From Liolophura sinensis (Eukaryota; Mollusca; Polyplacophora; Chitonida; Chitonidae), in assembly GCF_032854445.1 (NCBI RefSeq), contig NC_088302.1, forward strand, positions 16,611,338 through 16,675,337: DNA of 64,000 bases, given 5' to 3'. The notes below the pieces were generated by a model, which was given only the letters and a program-made list of their open reading frames with translations, did no database searches and was not told the origin of the DNA. Of this stretch, positions 1 to 11,580 are shown in pieces (positions within the stretch are counted from its first letter, which is position 1; each line of letters begins with the position of its first letter). The translations under genes were made by a program, and so were the position numbers.

Positions 1-574
1 TATTGATGTACAATCAGCACAAAAGTTAATAATTTTGGTTTTTTCTTTGTTGTCCTCATAATGCCCTGATCATTTCACACATTTTTCTCATAAATTTATA
101 TTTTCTTTGGCAATTCATTTTGTCTGTCTGTCTGTCTGCAGGCGTCTGAAGTCGGGAACGAGCACGACTATGTCTTTATATATCTTCCAGAACAGATACA
201 ATAATGCTTGTATGCTAATAATGCTAATAATAATGCTAATAGCGAAACTTGAGTGACATATTTCACACATTTAACTAAGTACAGTCGCACTGTCTTCCTC
301 GTAGATCAGGGGCGGATTCCACATAGCCATTTCTGACGTAAGCCAAAATTTACAAACCTTGACACAGTTCAGAATTTTGGGAATTCGAATTTTAAATTTG
401 GATACATTCGTCGTAAAATAACATTGATGAGGTGATCAAAATGTTACAACCCAAAAATAAAGTCTAAATTCATATTTCAAAATCTGACTGAAGTCAGAAA
501 TGGCTGTTTGGAATAGGACCCAGATCGGCATGCTGAGAAGACCACAGATTGTTGGTCATTTTAGGTTCGCATAC

Positions 575-3500
575 CTTTCTCTGAGCCTGTTCCATTGCCT
601 CGTTGCGGGACTCTTCCAATAGCTGCTGGAGAATCTTCATGTCAAAGGCGAGCTGTTCCTGTTCTTCTCTGGCCTTCTTCCTCAGTTTTAGCTGTAGTGA
701 GTGGTCTAACATGTTTCGCGTCTCCTCCTGGCGCCTCACTTTCTCTTCCAGGTGCTTCTGCTCCTCCAGTTTCCTTAACATCGCCTGTTCTTTCTAAACA
801 TCAGAAAACATGACAAATGAACCTCGGATAGGCACCTAGCAAAATCTGTGACAATATACAGTCGAGTGTTTGTCTTCAGCCAAACTGTCCTTTTTTTTCC
901 CATCATCGCTTTATGAACTTGGGCTTTTCTATTGAGTGCAATGTTTGTATATTTGAATTACATACAAAGTGACTTAATTTTTGAAGTCAGAATTAAATCC
1001 TTTTGTATCTATGATTAGTTTTCCACCAGCCTTGACACCCAACCATATGAAACTTTTCCACTGTTACCACAAACTCACCAACAAAGCTGCCTCCTCTAAC
1101 TTGAGCGCTTTAGCATCTGCTTTCTGCTGAGCCAGTGCTGCCATCTGTTTCTGCAGGACATCCAGGCTGCCTCGAGCACGCTCGTGTTTCTCCAGCATCT
1201 CCTTCTCTTCTCGAGCAGCCTTCATGGCTATGTCGTCATACCAGAGTTTAGCAAACATGGCTTCTTCAGCCGCCCTCTCCAGTTCCTGCTCTTCCTTCAT
1301 GCGGATCTGGTCCAGACGCTCTGCACACACCTCGTCCTGCTGACGCTTAGACAACGTTGACCGCAGCTCCTCACACTGATTCCTACGTACAGATGCAAAA
1401 GTAATTAGGCCTACTGATCCCTAAATACAGTTACAATATGCAACATGAAGGCCCCATGATAGCAACATGAAAAACTAAAGTTGTCCAAAGATAATAATAC
1501 ATTCCTGGAAAGGGGCATTGATATTTTTGTACTAAGATACGTCAACTTGTGTGAGGAGTTAGCCCCGAGTCATCAAACAAAATCTGGTAAAAATTAGCAT
1601 ATGATATTACCTTTAAATCTGCATAGGCCTAGAACTAGGAAAACAAACACCACTGTAGTACTCACCTGAAAAGTCTGTCTAATTTTTCTTGCACTAGTTC
1701 TAATCTTTCTGCTTCTCGTTTTTCTTTCAGAAATTTGGCTCTTTCTCTCATCTTTGCTTGTCTCTCTAGAGTTGTCTCCTCTTTAGCTTCCATTTCCCGT
1801 AAATACTGCTCGTCTTCACTGCTTAACAGTTTCCTGAGCCTGCGGGTGACAAAGTATTGCCAAGCATTAAATGTGGTGTAACGAATACACAAAGGCAAAA
1901 GGGACAGTGTCACATAAAGTGTGGCACACTGATCCCTAAACACAGCGACAAAATGCAAACATACAAGGCACACTGATTGCTACAACGTGCAGTAGCATTA
2001 TATGTGGTATAAAGAATACACAACAATAAAAGTGAATGTCTCAAATAAAGTCTGTTGATTCACATTAGATAATGAAGATTTCAAAATTAGACCCAAAAAT
2101 TCAGTCACAACTAAGTCATTCATTTTGACTAAGTCATTCATTGTTTGAATTATAGGATGATATGCTGTTGGAACAATGTAAGTTTCAGCACCAGCTGTAC
2201 TATTTAATGATTCTTTTCCTCTTTAAATGCTCTTTTTGGATTGACTTTTTAGGGCACACACAGTAAAATGCAATATCTTTATGTCAGGAAAAGCATTGGT
2301 TTCTTCTGAATAATTTTTGACAATTACATTCCAATTCCCAGACTATGTTATTGTAAAATAAACCACCAGTGCTTAAACACATCTAAAAACATTAGATGAC
2401 ATTGTCTCTGCTCAACCTGTTTAAATCTTATTGCAAAATTAACAGGCTACTATTTTCTTATTTTGAATATTTTGACATTGAAATCATGTAAAAATTCTGA
2501 AGAAAACAAAAACAGACAACAAGTCAGAAGCATTTCTTTAGGTGGTTACTAAACTCTATAATGACAAATCCATGCAAATTGGTAGAGATACACATGAGTA
2601 CACAGTATATTTTATCAATACACTCCTAATGTCCTGTTCAGTTCAACATACCTTTCCCTTCTATCCTCTACAGTGAATTCTTCCGCCTGTAGATAATCCC
2701 TGACTCGTCGTTTTACTGTGTTGACCTGAATTTTCCTGTCTGTCATCTTCTCCCAGTCATTTTTCATATCACATAATTTCTGATAATGTGTCTGAGATTC
2801 TGCGTCTTCTAAAAATTTCTCTTTTTTCCTTCTTTCCATGATTAGGTAATCAGCGGGTCGTCTGTTTGGAGGTCGAGCCAACTATAATAATAAGGATAAA
2901 GAGATAGAAGACCCTTACCCTTATAAGGTATACTTGAGGTACATCTGAGGTGTACCATTGGGGTGTAGCATATCAGAACTGAGGTGTGTCTAAGGTATAC
3001 TTGAGGTGTATCTTAGGTGTACTGAAAGTGTATCTGAGGTACTGCCAATTATGCAAATTAGTTCTTCATGTACACCTAAAGCACACATCAGGGGAGGTGT
3101 ACCCTGAAAATATTAGGTAAAAAATATGATGCCTGAGATGTGTCTGAGGTACAACTGAGGTATAGCTGAGGTACATGCTTATAGACAAGGTGGATATATA
3201 CTGTTTTCACTTTCATTTGATAGAAAAACTGGCTCAAAACACCTAAATATTGGTGGTATAAATTATAGATAAGCTTAAGTAATTTTTGTGATTGTATGCT
3301 GTTCTTTGTTTACAGTATCTGTAAATCTCAACTGAATTACAACAACAACAGTGATATACATTTACATGGGGCTTTCTAGCTGTATTTTTCTATGCCTTTT
3401 AGAACGTCATGGGCCCAAACGTGTTACAAATTCTGTCCCAGGAAGCATCAATCAGTGCATAATTGGGTTGTTTTCCCACAGCCTGAAATATATATGCACC

Positions 3501-4672
3501 TAGTTTAGGGCAGCCATCTTGGAATAATCAGGGGCAAATATACCTGAGGTACATCATTTCTTTCGCACAAAAATATTTGTAATTTTTTACTGGCCATTTT
3601 GTCTGAAGTAAAATGTAAATCTGATCTCTTGTTTCAAAACTTGAAAAAAGTGGCTGAGGTGTACCTGAGGTACATGACCATTAATTTATAATCAAAAACT
3701 CTCAAAGGTGTACCTGAAGTACATCACTTACTTCTTTTTTAACTTTCAAAGTTTCTCAGGTGTCACCGAGGTACATCTTCTAAGCATTGATCATTTTCAA
3801 AGTTCCTGAGGTGTATTTAAGGTACATTACCTCAAAAACCACTTCAAAACTCTTAAAGTTTCTAAGGTGTACCTGAGGTACATCTTCTAAGTGTTGATTT
3901 TTTTCCAAGTTCCTGAGGTACATCTGGCCAGGGTGAACTTGAGGTACAGTAGGCCTACATCTCAGATAATACAGAAGGGGTGTAGACCTACGCCTAATCT
4001 ATACCTCACACTAAGGTGTACATGAGATGTAGACCTCATCTAGTATTTGTTTGCAGAATAATCAATTATTAATGTGCATTATGAATGAATGAATGAATGA
4101 TTATGGCTTAATGCCACATCAGCATAATATGTGTTATGAATTACGGTACATAACTTTTGGCACAGAGTACTGAGCAGTTTGGTTCTTACTGCACATATTA
4201 CACAGAGTGTGGCTGGATCATGTATTCGATGGGAGTGCAGTAGTTGCAGGGTGCTGTCTGGCATAAAAGAGATCGAGATATAATTATTTTTAATAAAAGT
4301 AATGTATAGCTTACATGTAATTTAGGCCTAAGCTGAATTAACGTGTATGGTATACCTTTTCGTCCAAAATAACGTGCCCCATCAGTAACTGGCACATGGG
4401 TCGCGTAAAGTTAAATACTTGCATTTATTGTAAATAACATTTATTGTAAAATAACAAAAACACGAATGACATGTTATACGGTAAACGTCTACATGAATAG
4501 ACGTTTTTTCTGCGCTTTAAATAACATATCAACACAACAGTGACTAACTCATAATATTCTTTATGTTTTACAACACCGGGAAAATAGTGTAAATACTCAC
4601 GATAGCCACTGAATGGGGAGAAGGACCGGTAAATTCCCGTGTCCTCCGAGGCCGCTGCGATATCATCGCCAT
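575..4672 (-). CDS. CFAP53: CFAP53 (CCDC11), 5' five coding exons; partial, runs off left edge
   Basis: Cilia- and flagella-associated protein 53, a coiled-coil axonemal and centriolar-satellite protein needed for motile cilia and left-right patterning. Coding exons on the minus strand are 4601-4672, 2652-2881, 1666-1839, 1079-1382 and 575-793. All junctions are GT-AG and in phase (999 nt, 333 codons). The 24-codon first exon starts at ATG 4672-4670 and reads MAMISQRPRRTREFTGPSPH, like the vertebrate N-terminus (MYSQR...GPTP). Exon 3 matches the vertebrate segment around RRNKLRELL...EENEY, and exons 4-5 continue the charged Glu/Lys/Arg/Gln helix. The vertebrate protein is about 514 residues, so roughly the last third lies left of position 575. 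A second in-frame ATG is at 4666-4664. The family assignment is by recall of human CFAP53 and is firm across four exons. Confidence 0.9.
2925..4040. repeat. Degenerate short repeat array (TGAGGTACA / TGAGGTGTA) in CFAP53 intron 1
   Basis: CFAP53 intron 1 (2882-4600) carries many copies of a roughly 11-base word such as CTGAGGTACAT or CTGAGGTGTAC. Clusters lie at 2930-3045, 3080-3175, 3540-3560, 3650-3680, 3700-3730, 3755-3780, 3805-3830, 3865-3885 and 3910-3950. The copies lie in the same orientation but are unevenly spaced, so this is a decayed or expanding simple array rather than a clean tandem repeat. No coding exon is seen in the intron. Confidence 0.7.
4082..4265 (-). repeat. Possible SINE 3' fragment ending in (GAAT)n
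   Basis: Read on the minus strand, this segment ends in a run of CATTC units (4082-4101 on the plus strand, GAAT repeated) after a GTGGCATTAAGCC-like stretch, which resembles invertebrate SINE tails. It is a single copy in this window, so the call rests on tail structure only. Confidence 0.3.
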
Positions 4673-4903
4673 TTTCGCAGTTTTTTTTTTGACTTCGCAG
4701 AAACACGAAGGAAAGCTCAACGAAGTCCGAGGTATCCCTGTACAAAGAGCCTTCCTCTACATTCAAAAGTACTCAGCTTTTTCTCCTATTGTAACAGAAT
4801 GTTCAAATGTGGCTCAGGATTGTTAGGTTTTTCGATAATATAATGAAATTACCCCCCTCCACCGACCTCAACTGTCAAGCGTAGCGTGTGTTTGTATACA
4901 TTG

Positions 4904-4926
4904 TGACGTCACGTTACCAGGCGAAC
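4904..4926. promoter_or_regulatory. CRE palindrome plus X-box-like site upstream of CFAP53
   Basis: TGACGTCA at 4904-4911 is a perfect palindromic CRE. GTTACCAGGCGAAC at 4913-4926 fits the RFX X-box (GTNRCC N0-3 RGYAAC) except for one extra base in the second half. The pair sits about 235 bases upstream of the CFAP53 start codon. RFX factors drive motile-cilia genes in many animals, so position and gene type agree, but the site is imperfect and untested. Confidence 0.45.
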
Positions 4927-6059
4927 CGATGATACTCTCCCAGCAGAAGTCTTGCAAGCCATATAAAATCAGTATCGGTAAATGGGAAGTGTTGAAGTAA
5001 ATAAATATGGACAGCAGACGTTATTTTACAGAACATCTTTGAGTATCTCTGTTTCTGGAAACGTTGCTTTATAATCCGACTGGAAACCCTAACAGAGGCC
5101 GGATCTCTCACAAAGTCTATTGTTTGAGAAACCACATGAGCGAAAATAACTCAACATAACTTCTCTGCGTGGTGAATTGTGATATAATCTAGTTTAATTA
5201 TACAGCATATACTGGGTACATATTATACTTGCATTGCAGTTTTAATTTAGCATAATTCAACTGTAATATTTCATATCAAATCCAACTGCTTTTCTGCAGT
5301 TGGAATTCTATCATCTAACTTTTTGTGAATGTAATTTACTTTTTTTTCCCAATCAACATAAAAATACAATCTTATTACATAGACCTACTTTTTTCACTGC
5401 AGTCTGTGTATGATATCAGATAAGCTGTTTTATAAAATTAGAACCGTACATGTAATATCAAAATTTGGATGAAAAAAAAAAAATTCACATCAAGCTACTA
5501 AAAATTGAAACATGCAAATTTGATGTCTTACTAGTAGAAATTGTGCACAAAGATTGTCATAGTTTTTCACTAATTTCATACTTACTCTGAGCCAATCATC
5601 AGTACACACTTTGGTCACGTAACTGGAGGTGAAAACAAAGCCAATTTACGGAACCCATGCAGGGGAGATAATTATTGAAGAAGATTTTAGCATAAAAATG
5701 AAAAAGAATCTTTTTTAGATGAGAAATTCTATTTGGAAAAGTAATCAGAATATGTCATGCCTTTAAATATGATATTTTCAATGTTCTGTAGTACTTTCAA
5801 CTTTAGGAATTGGCCAAAATCATAGGAGAGGAATCCGGCTGGGTGCTCGAAACTATGCTATTTGATTCAACAATGATAATCAAAGATGATTTCATTGTCC
5901 TTTGTCTTAGGTAAGATGTGCCCATCTTCTAATCATGAAAAATTGGTGTAAATATATATTCCCTTGGTTGTCAATATAAAGTTTTAATAATAAAAAAAAA
6001 AAAAAAACACCAATACGTTTAAATGAAAACGGACTTTCGTATCTCCGAAGGGTTGGCGT

Positions 6060-6189
6060 TTTGAATATACCCTAAAGTAACAGCTCTGCCTGGAGATTGG
6101 CCAATGTCGACTGGAGCCGTTTGGCGCACATTTTGAACGTTTTATTGAGCGGTTTATTTACGGGCCCTTGTTGCTTTTTCTTCGAAGGT
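6060..6189 (+). promoter_or_regulatory. Candidate SKA1 cell-cycle promoter (CCAAT, E2F, CHR) with possible 5' noncoding exon donor
   Basis: Abutting ATTGG (6096-6100) and CCAAT (6101-6105) boxes are followed by TTTGGCGC (6120-6127), which fits the E2F consensus TTTSSCGC. TTTGAA (6132-6137) follows and fits the CHR element TTYGAA. Another TTTGAA lies at 6060-6065. A good donor, GAAG|GTAATG, follows at 6187/6188 and could end a noncoding exon. NF-Y, E2F/DREAM and CHR sites in this order are typical of G2/M genes, the expected class for SKA1. The coding start is 2.1 kb downstream, so the link is inference. Confidence 0.35.
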
Positions 6190-7473
6190 AATGCCACATA
6201 GTTTGGACATATTTTGGAAGCTGCGTTTGTCTGCGGACACTAACATTATACCTAGCCAAAATCATTGAACATAATAAATGTTAATCAGTCAAGGGTCCAA
6301 ATCTCAAACTGAAACAGAAAATGTCAGCATGTGTAATGATGTAGGCCTGACTGTCAGAATGAACATGGAGAGCTCCATGGAATGACGAACTAAAACTCAT
6401 GCGCTAGGATATTAATCTGCCTGAATCTTATCACACATGCAACAAAACGAAAAACATTGATGATTAGGCGTACATGTAATTGCTTTTTAAGCTTAATTTG
6501 GGTTCAGGAAACCTAATTCATCACGTTCATTCGCACGTGGCAGCAGCAAGCAGGTGACTAGGTGAATATTGGGAGGGATAACAAGTCACGTGATCATAGC
6601 TATGTATAGGGAAATAAACAACATTGAACGATATTCTGAGTACTACAGCTGATAATAACCAGAATTTATAGTAGAATACATGTATGTAAGACAATGTTCA
6701 CAACAATCTACACAGCATACTTAAGTCCTGAACATCAAGTACTTCTAGTTTTGTATTAACTCCCCGTATTTAGACAATGTTGTCAATGCTGTGTCTGAGC
6801 AAGTAAAGCATGTTGAGGTGAGAAAAATGGGAGTTGCCCTGGTCTCGAGATCACAAGGCGGAAAGGAGCATACCAAGTTTAATCATTGAAATTTTTACTT
6901 AAGTCCAAGATCACTTTGTGATCCCAAAGCCTCAAGTTTGCATCACAGAATTATCCTACATGAGGTTCTAAAAAGCATAACTTTTTGTTTTTGTAATGTT
7001 ACATAACTGAGATATCGCAGTCGAAAGTAAGAAAAAGTGCATGGATTGAAGAAATAGCATCGTCACTCAATAAATAAACTAGCTCACGCTTGATCGATCA
7101 AGATTGATAACATGGCAGTGCTTTCGATTTTCTCAGTATGTATGATTTAACTCACATTGAACTGAAATACCTTAGTTATGCATTATAATAATAAAAAAAT
7201 TTGCCGGTGGGATTTTTTCAATGCATATCTATGCATTTGACATAATGTTCAGGCCACAACATAACTTTTAATTTCAATGGTTGCATTACCCTGTAAACCA
7301 CATCAAACTTGAATCTAAAGTTTGATCAAGAAATAAATTTGATAATAAGTTTTTAATAAATAAAAGATTGATACAAAATTTCCCATTATTAACCACACAG
7401 AGCATACAACATATATAAAGCTACTGCTGTGCATGAGCATTTATAATGGGATAAAAACCAGCCCTTTTTCTAG

Positions 7474-7702
7474 GTGTGGGGGCCAAAGGTTAGCATACTA
7501 GCATAGTACAATGATCCACAAACCTCTTGCCAATGCAGTTGCTGTGAGTTCCAGCTCATGCTGGCTTCCTCTCCTCGGCTGTAGGTAAGAAAGTCTGTCA
7601 GCAACCTGGTCATGGGTTTCCTCCCACCATAATGCTGGTTGCCATCATATAAGCGAAATATTCTTGAGTACAGCATAAAACAAATCAGATAAATAAATAA
7701 AT
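7474..7702 (+). repeat. SINE family A copy
   Basis: Near full-length copy of the commonest repeat in the window. Core words are CCAGCTCATGCTGGCTTCCT, TGGGTTTCCTCCCACCATAA and AAGCGAAATATTCTTGAGTA, followed by an AAATAAATAAAT tail. The same words recur at 10311, 24391, 27878, 40708, 41727 (minus) and 49083 (minus). Confidence 0.8.
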
Positions 7703-8051
7703 TTTCTGGGGGCAGTTCTCTCGTAATCATTCCCTGCTGGATTGTGGGACCTTATAACTGCTATTCACATATCACAAAAGTCGCCATGTTATGTTTGATG
7801 TGTGAATATTCATTCATGTAATCTGGCCGATATGACTTATAAACACATAATGTTGGTACCTACTGTAATGTAGTGTGCAGTGCTCTGGATATTTGCTATT
7901 CGTGGAACTATTAACAGTATACCAGAGGTTGCTGGAGCTCATGAATCTCTCTTTGTTACACTGTGGAAGATCCCATTAGCATACATGTGTAATGGTAACA
8001 GCTTTTCAGTGCTTATAACTTCGTACTTGCTGTGCTAGACGAAATTTCCAT

Positions 8052-8125
8052 TTAGATCATTTGGTAGAGCGCTGGAAATTGGCTGTGGAATTCCAAGTTC
8101 AGATCTTGGGGTGACCCACAAAGGA
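8052..8125 (+). repeat. tRNA-like (SINE head) fragment
   Basis: TAGATCATTTGGTAGAGCGC resembles a D-arm with box A, and CCAAGTTCAGATCTTGG resembles a T-arm with box B. No clean acceptor stem is seen, so it is not a working tRNA. It lies about 160 bases before the SKA1 start codon and may fall in the SKA1 5' leader. Confidence 0.4.
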
Positions 8126-8286
8126 AATCCTTCAACCATTACATATGCATGTGTTACCAGCGACTGTTGAATCATCAATTTACTGTACTGGTTACCCAAT
8201 TAAACACACAATCAAACTATAGTATACAGGTGCATGATATTAACATTTTTAAGTTTGTGACAGAATCACATCAGCACAGCGTAAAG

Positions 8287-10889
8287 ATGATCTGTAAGAC
8301 CCTGGAAGAACTGGCTGCACATTTCAACAGTCAGCTGGCATCCTTGAGGCTACGGGTGGAGCTGCGAGATGCCGCAGATGGAGACATGACTCAGTCTCTC
8401 CTGGCTTCCATCCAATCAGATGTCAATGAGCTGGCAGTGATACTGAGGCTGATTAGAGGCGAGATTTCCAAGCAGAAAGAGCAGATACAGCAGACAGAGG
8501 TAGTATTTAATTGTATCTAGGATATCTGGTATATACAGGAATGAAAACTGTCTCCTCATCAGTTGATTTTAAGAGAAGTCAGTACTTTCAAAGCGTCTAA
8601 TTCTTCACCAAAATGGACGGAACTAATTAATTTACTACTGGGGGTCAGGTAGTGGAAAAAAATTCAGCTGATTTTGCCGGAAAAGGTAATTCTCTTTCCT
8701 GGATTAAGGTAGTCTATCTTAATCCCAGGTCGTGTTTATCCAGAATGCTTACGTGTTTGTGTCATATGGGTAGTGTCTGTGAAAATTGGCCTTGACTACG
8801 TAGTCTTCATTTGACTGCCTTCCAAGTTTTTTCTTCCAGGTGATAAAGGAATCTATTCAGGAACTAAACGCTAGTCTGAGGCATGCTCTTGATAACATCC
8901 CTGCCAGACTGCCACAGAAACAAAAACACAGGTGAGTTTCACTTAACAGTTTTAATTAGTTCAGCTTGTTTTGAAGATACAGACATATCAAAGAAATGGG
9001 TTTTTTTTCTTTGAACAGTTGAACGAGCACGCAGCTTTGTGTTACTTCTGATCAAACTTAACATGCTTATTACATATATAGCACATATTTTAAATGCTTA
9101 GCATTACGTGGTATGTTTAACTGTCTTACTTGTTTGTTCAGTTCCCCAGAGGCACAGCAGGTGGAGATACGCCCCACACATGTGGATGCGCCTCCAATGG
9201 AACGTTGGCATGTTCAGCCGAGGCAACCTTCTGTTAAGACCAAACCAGCATCATTCTATGTCCAGCAGCTAGATCTGCTCACTGTGGATGAGTTCCAGTC
9301 AGTGCCAAAGTGAGTCCCTGGATGTCAATAGAGTGAAACATCAAAAAGGAGTTTCTTTATTGTGTCGGGATAATGTTTGTATATGATATTTAGAATCGAT
9401 AACCGGTTACATTTGACCTTACATGTATAGTTGATAGTGACGTGAAACTACGCTGCAGAGATATAACCTCAATGCTGAATAACAGTATTTGTGCAGATTT
9501 AAAACTGGTACTTCACTTCATTGCTTAGTGGTGTTAGGCCGAGCAACAGTTAGCCCACTAGACTGTTACTGGGTTTATGGTGTCTTGTCAGGTGTCTGCA
9601 GCAAGACACTAGCTTGTTTTATTGTAGAAATTACCATACGTGGGAAGGTCGGTCAGCAACGTGCAGATGGTCGTAAGTTAATGTGTAAAAACTTGCTGGA
9701 TATGCTGCAAACAGTTTTCTAGTTGTGCCCAACAGCTGTCATCTGGCTCAGGTGGTTAAAGCCCTGACTCTGTGGCCATCAGACCCTTGACCAATGAGGG
9801 CACATGTTTGAATTTAGCTTTCGCTGCTATGGCTGCGGCTGAGTAGGTTTGTCACGTACCTTTTGATTGGCAGTAGTTTACTCTTGGCAGTGTGGTTTTC
9901 TCCACCCAGAAATCTGCTGGCCATCATACAATCAAACAATGTTTGAGAGTGGCTTGAAACATCAGTCAAATAAATGAACAAAAGCTTTCTTTGGACCTTA
10001 AAAGGTCAGTGAACTTAAATTTCTATTGTTAAGATGTCATTCTCCAGGTGGTAGTTTTCATCTCGTGTGATCATGTTACAGGTACATGCGGGGACGGATA
10101 ACCTATGATCAAATGAACAATGCTGTTGAGGAGTTGAACAAGGCCCTCAGCGCTAAGTACAAACTGCTCGGACAGAAACGCACCAAGCTTAACGATGCCA
10201 ACCGGAAAAAATGGGAGGTGTATAAGAGCCAGGATATCAAAGAATCAACTGGTAAATACCAGCTCATGCATGACATCTTGTAGACATTGTGTAGCATGGC
10301 ACAAATGTCATGGTGCAGCCTCCCTGGCTGTTGGTTAGCATGCCAGCATGTCACAGTGACCAACAAACCTCTCACCAATACAGTCATTGTGAGTTCAAGT
10401 CCAGCTGTACGTAGGAAGTTCTGCTAACAACTTGCGGATGGCCATTGGTTTTCCCCGGGCTCTGTCTGGTTTCCTTCCACCACAATGCTGGTTGCTGTTG
10501 TACATTATTAGTATTATGTCTTGAAACCTACTTGCCTATTCATATATGATGACTTAATGACTGCTAGTTTACAATTGTATGTAGAACATACTGTCGCACC
10601 AGCTGGAAGTTGGATTAGAATAAATGTATTGAAGTAACTGATTCGCATATTCAACAGACCAGAACCTTTGTTCTAATTTTAGAATGGCTTCCACAGGTAT
10701 GAACCAGCAGTGATTTCTGTTTTTTGTTCTGCAGGATACTTTTTCATTGTGGATGCTGACGTTAAAACCTACAGCAATTTGAAGATTGACCGTGCCTTTA
10801 GCAGCTTAATGACCATTCTGCGTCACTGTGGACGCATCAAGGAGATTCGTGGAGGAGGAATAACGAGATACGCTGTGCTCATTGCTTGA
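8287..10889 (+). CDS. SKA1: SKA1, spindle and kinetochore-associated protein 1, complete (265 aa)
   Basis: SKA1 forms the SKA complex with SKA2 and SKA3, which couples kinetochores to spindle microtubules in mitosis. Exons are 8287-8499, 8840-8931, 9142-9309, 10082-10251 and 10735-10889. Every junction is GT-AG and phases match (798 nt, 265 residues plus stop; human SKA1 is 255). Residues about 1-100 are the heptad-rich helical core that pairs with SKA2 and SKA3. A variable linker follows. From about residue 157 (KYMRGRITYDQMNNAVEELN, compare human SYMKSRLTYNQINDVIKEIN) begins the microtubule-binding winged-helix domain, which ends in RGGGITRYAVLIA (human RGGGLTRYVIT). The start at 8287 is chosen because it aligns with the human start; the frame stays open another 46 codons upstream. 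Introns 3 and 4 carry SINEs. Confidence 0.93.
9738..9980 (+). repeat. tRNA-headed SINE (family C) in SKA1 intron 3
   Basis: It begins with ATCTGGCTCAGGTGGTTAAA (box A-like) and has ACATGTTTGAATTTAGC (box B-like). A body with GGTTTTCTCCACCCAGAAAT follows, ending at TCAAATAAATGAAC. A related head occurs at 34352. Confidence 0.65.
10311..10530 (+). repeat. SINE family A copy in SKA1 intron 4
   Basis: It shares GTGAGTTCAAGTCCAGCTGT, CTTGCGGATGGCCATTGGTT, CCCGGGCTCTGTCTGGTTTC and CCACCACAATGCTGGTTGC with the other family A copies. The 3' tail is degraded. Confidence 0.7.
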
Positions 10890-10990
10890 GGAGCAATTGA
10901 ACCATAACGTCCTGTGCAATGAACTGCTGTGCCAATGTCTTTGTTAAAGAGGTTAAGCCATAGATTTTTGGCAAGAAATACATATTCGGT

Positions 10991-10996
10991 AATAAA
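10991..10996 (+). terminator. Probable SKA1 polyadenylation signal AATAAA
   Basis: A canonical AATAAA lies about 100 bases after the SKA1 stop codon at 10887-10889, on the sense strand. Confidence 0.6.
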
Positions 10997-11182
10997 ATCT
11001 AATTTTGTATATAACAAAAGTAGCTCAGATTATCTTTAAGTGTTGACTGACTGGTTTGTGAATATTACACATCATCACACAATACAAGATTTCATATCAG
11101 TAGCTGGAATACCTTCATATTCCACAAAATCTTAAAAAAAAACAACAACATGCAATTCAGTTACAATTTTCTCTCCAGTCAC

Positions 11183-11437
11183 GTTGTAGCTTCCTCGCTT
11201 GGTGTTCAACATTAAGGGGAAGTGCACGGACTAGTTGACCCATATCAGTATAATATCATGGGTGGGGCGGCTTATTTGCCTTTGGTAAGGCTTCTCAGTG
11301 AAGCAGTACTAAAAAGAGAGGTAAAAATCCGTCCTGCAACAAGGAGGCACATTACATGCACTCTAAGGACTCATTCGTCGTTATATGACTGAAAAATTGT
11401 TGAGTATGGCGTGAAGCCCCAAGCAATCACTCACTCC
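11183..11437 (+). repeat. SINE family B copy, 5' truncated
   Basis: It matches the element at 48355-48682 over TTGTAGCTTCCTCGCTTGGT, ATCAGTATAAT, GTCCTGCAACAAGGAGGCAC and CTCTAAGGACTCATTCGTCG, ending in CACTCACTCC. The tRNA-like head is missing here. Confidence 0.75.
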
Positions 11438-11580
11438 TCCTGAGTCGTATGTGGCAAGGCCTGCCAGTATTTTGTAGAAAGCCATAAATTTCTTCCGAGC
11501 TCTGCCCAATTCCACTTCCACTTTCACTGTAATGTTGGCCACCGTCCTATAAGTGAGATATTCTTGAGTTTTTTTTTTTT
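11438..11580 (+). repeat. Degenerate SINE family A fragment abutting a family B copy
   Basis: TAATGTTGGCCACCGTCCTA and AAGTGAGATATTCTTGAG are family A 3' words. The fragment begins where the CACTC tail of the family B element ends and is followed by a T run (about 5 bases after the tail word), giving a composite of two SINEs. Confidence 0.6.

Larger units (their letters stand above)
4927..8286. other. Intergenic region between divergent CFAP53 and SKA1
   Basis: No coding exon is recognised. The region holds short A and T runs (such as 5990-6007), a candidate cell-cycle promoter at 6060-6189, a SINE at 7474-7702 and a tRNA-like fragment at 8052-8125. The 5' noncoding exons of both flanking genes are expected here but cannot be fixed without transcripts. 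Confidence 0.6.

Noticed and set aside
8149..8286. N-terminal extension of SKA1 by 46 codons
   Set aside because: The frame is open, but human SKA1 aligns from the ATG at 8287 and the extra residues look like translated noncoding sequence.
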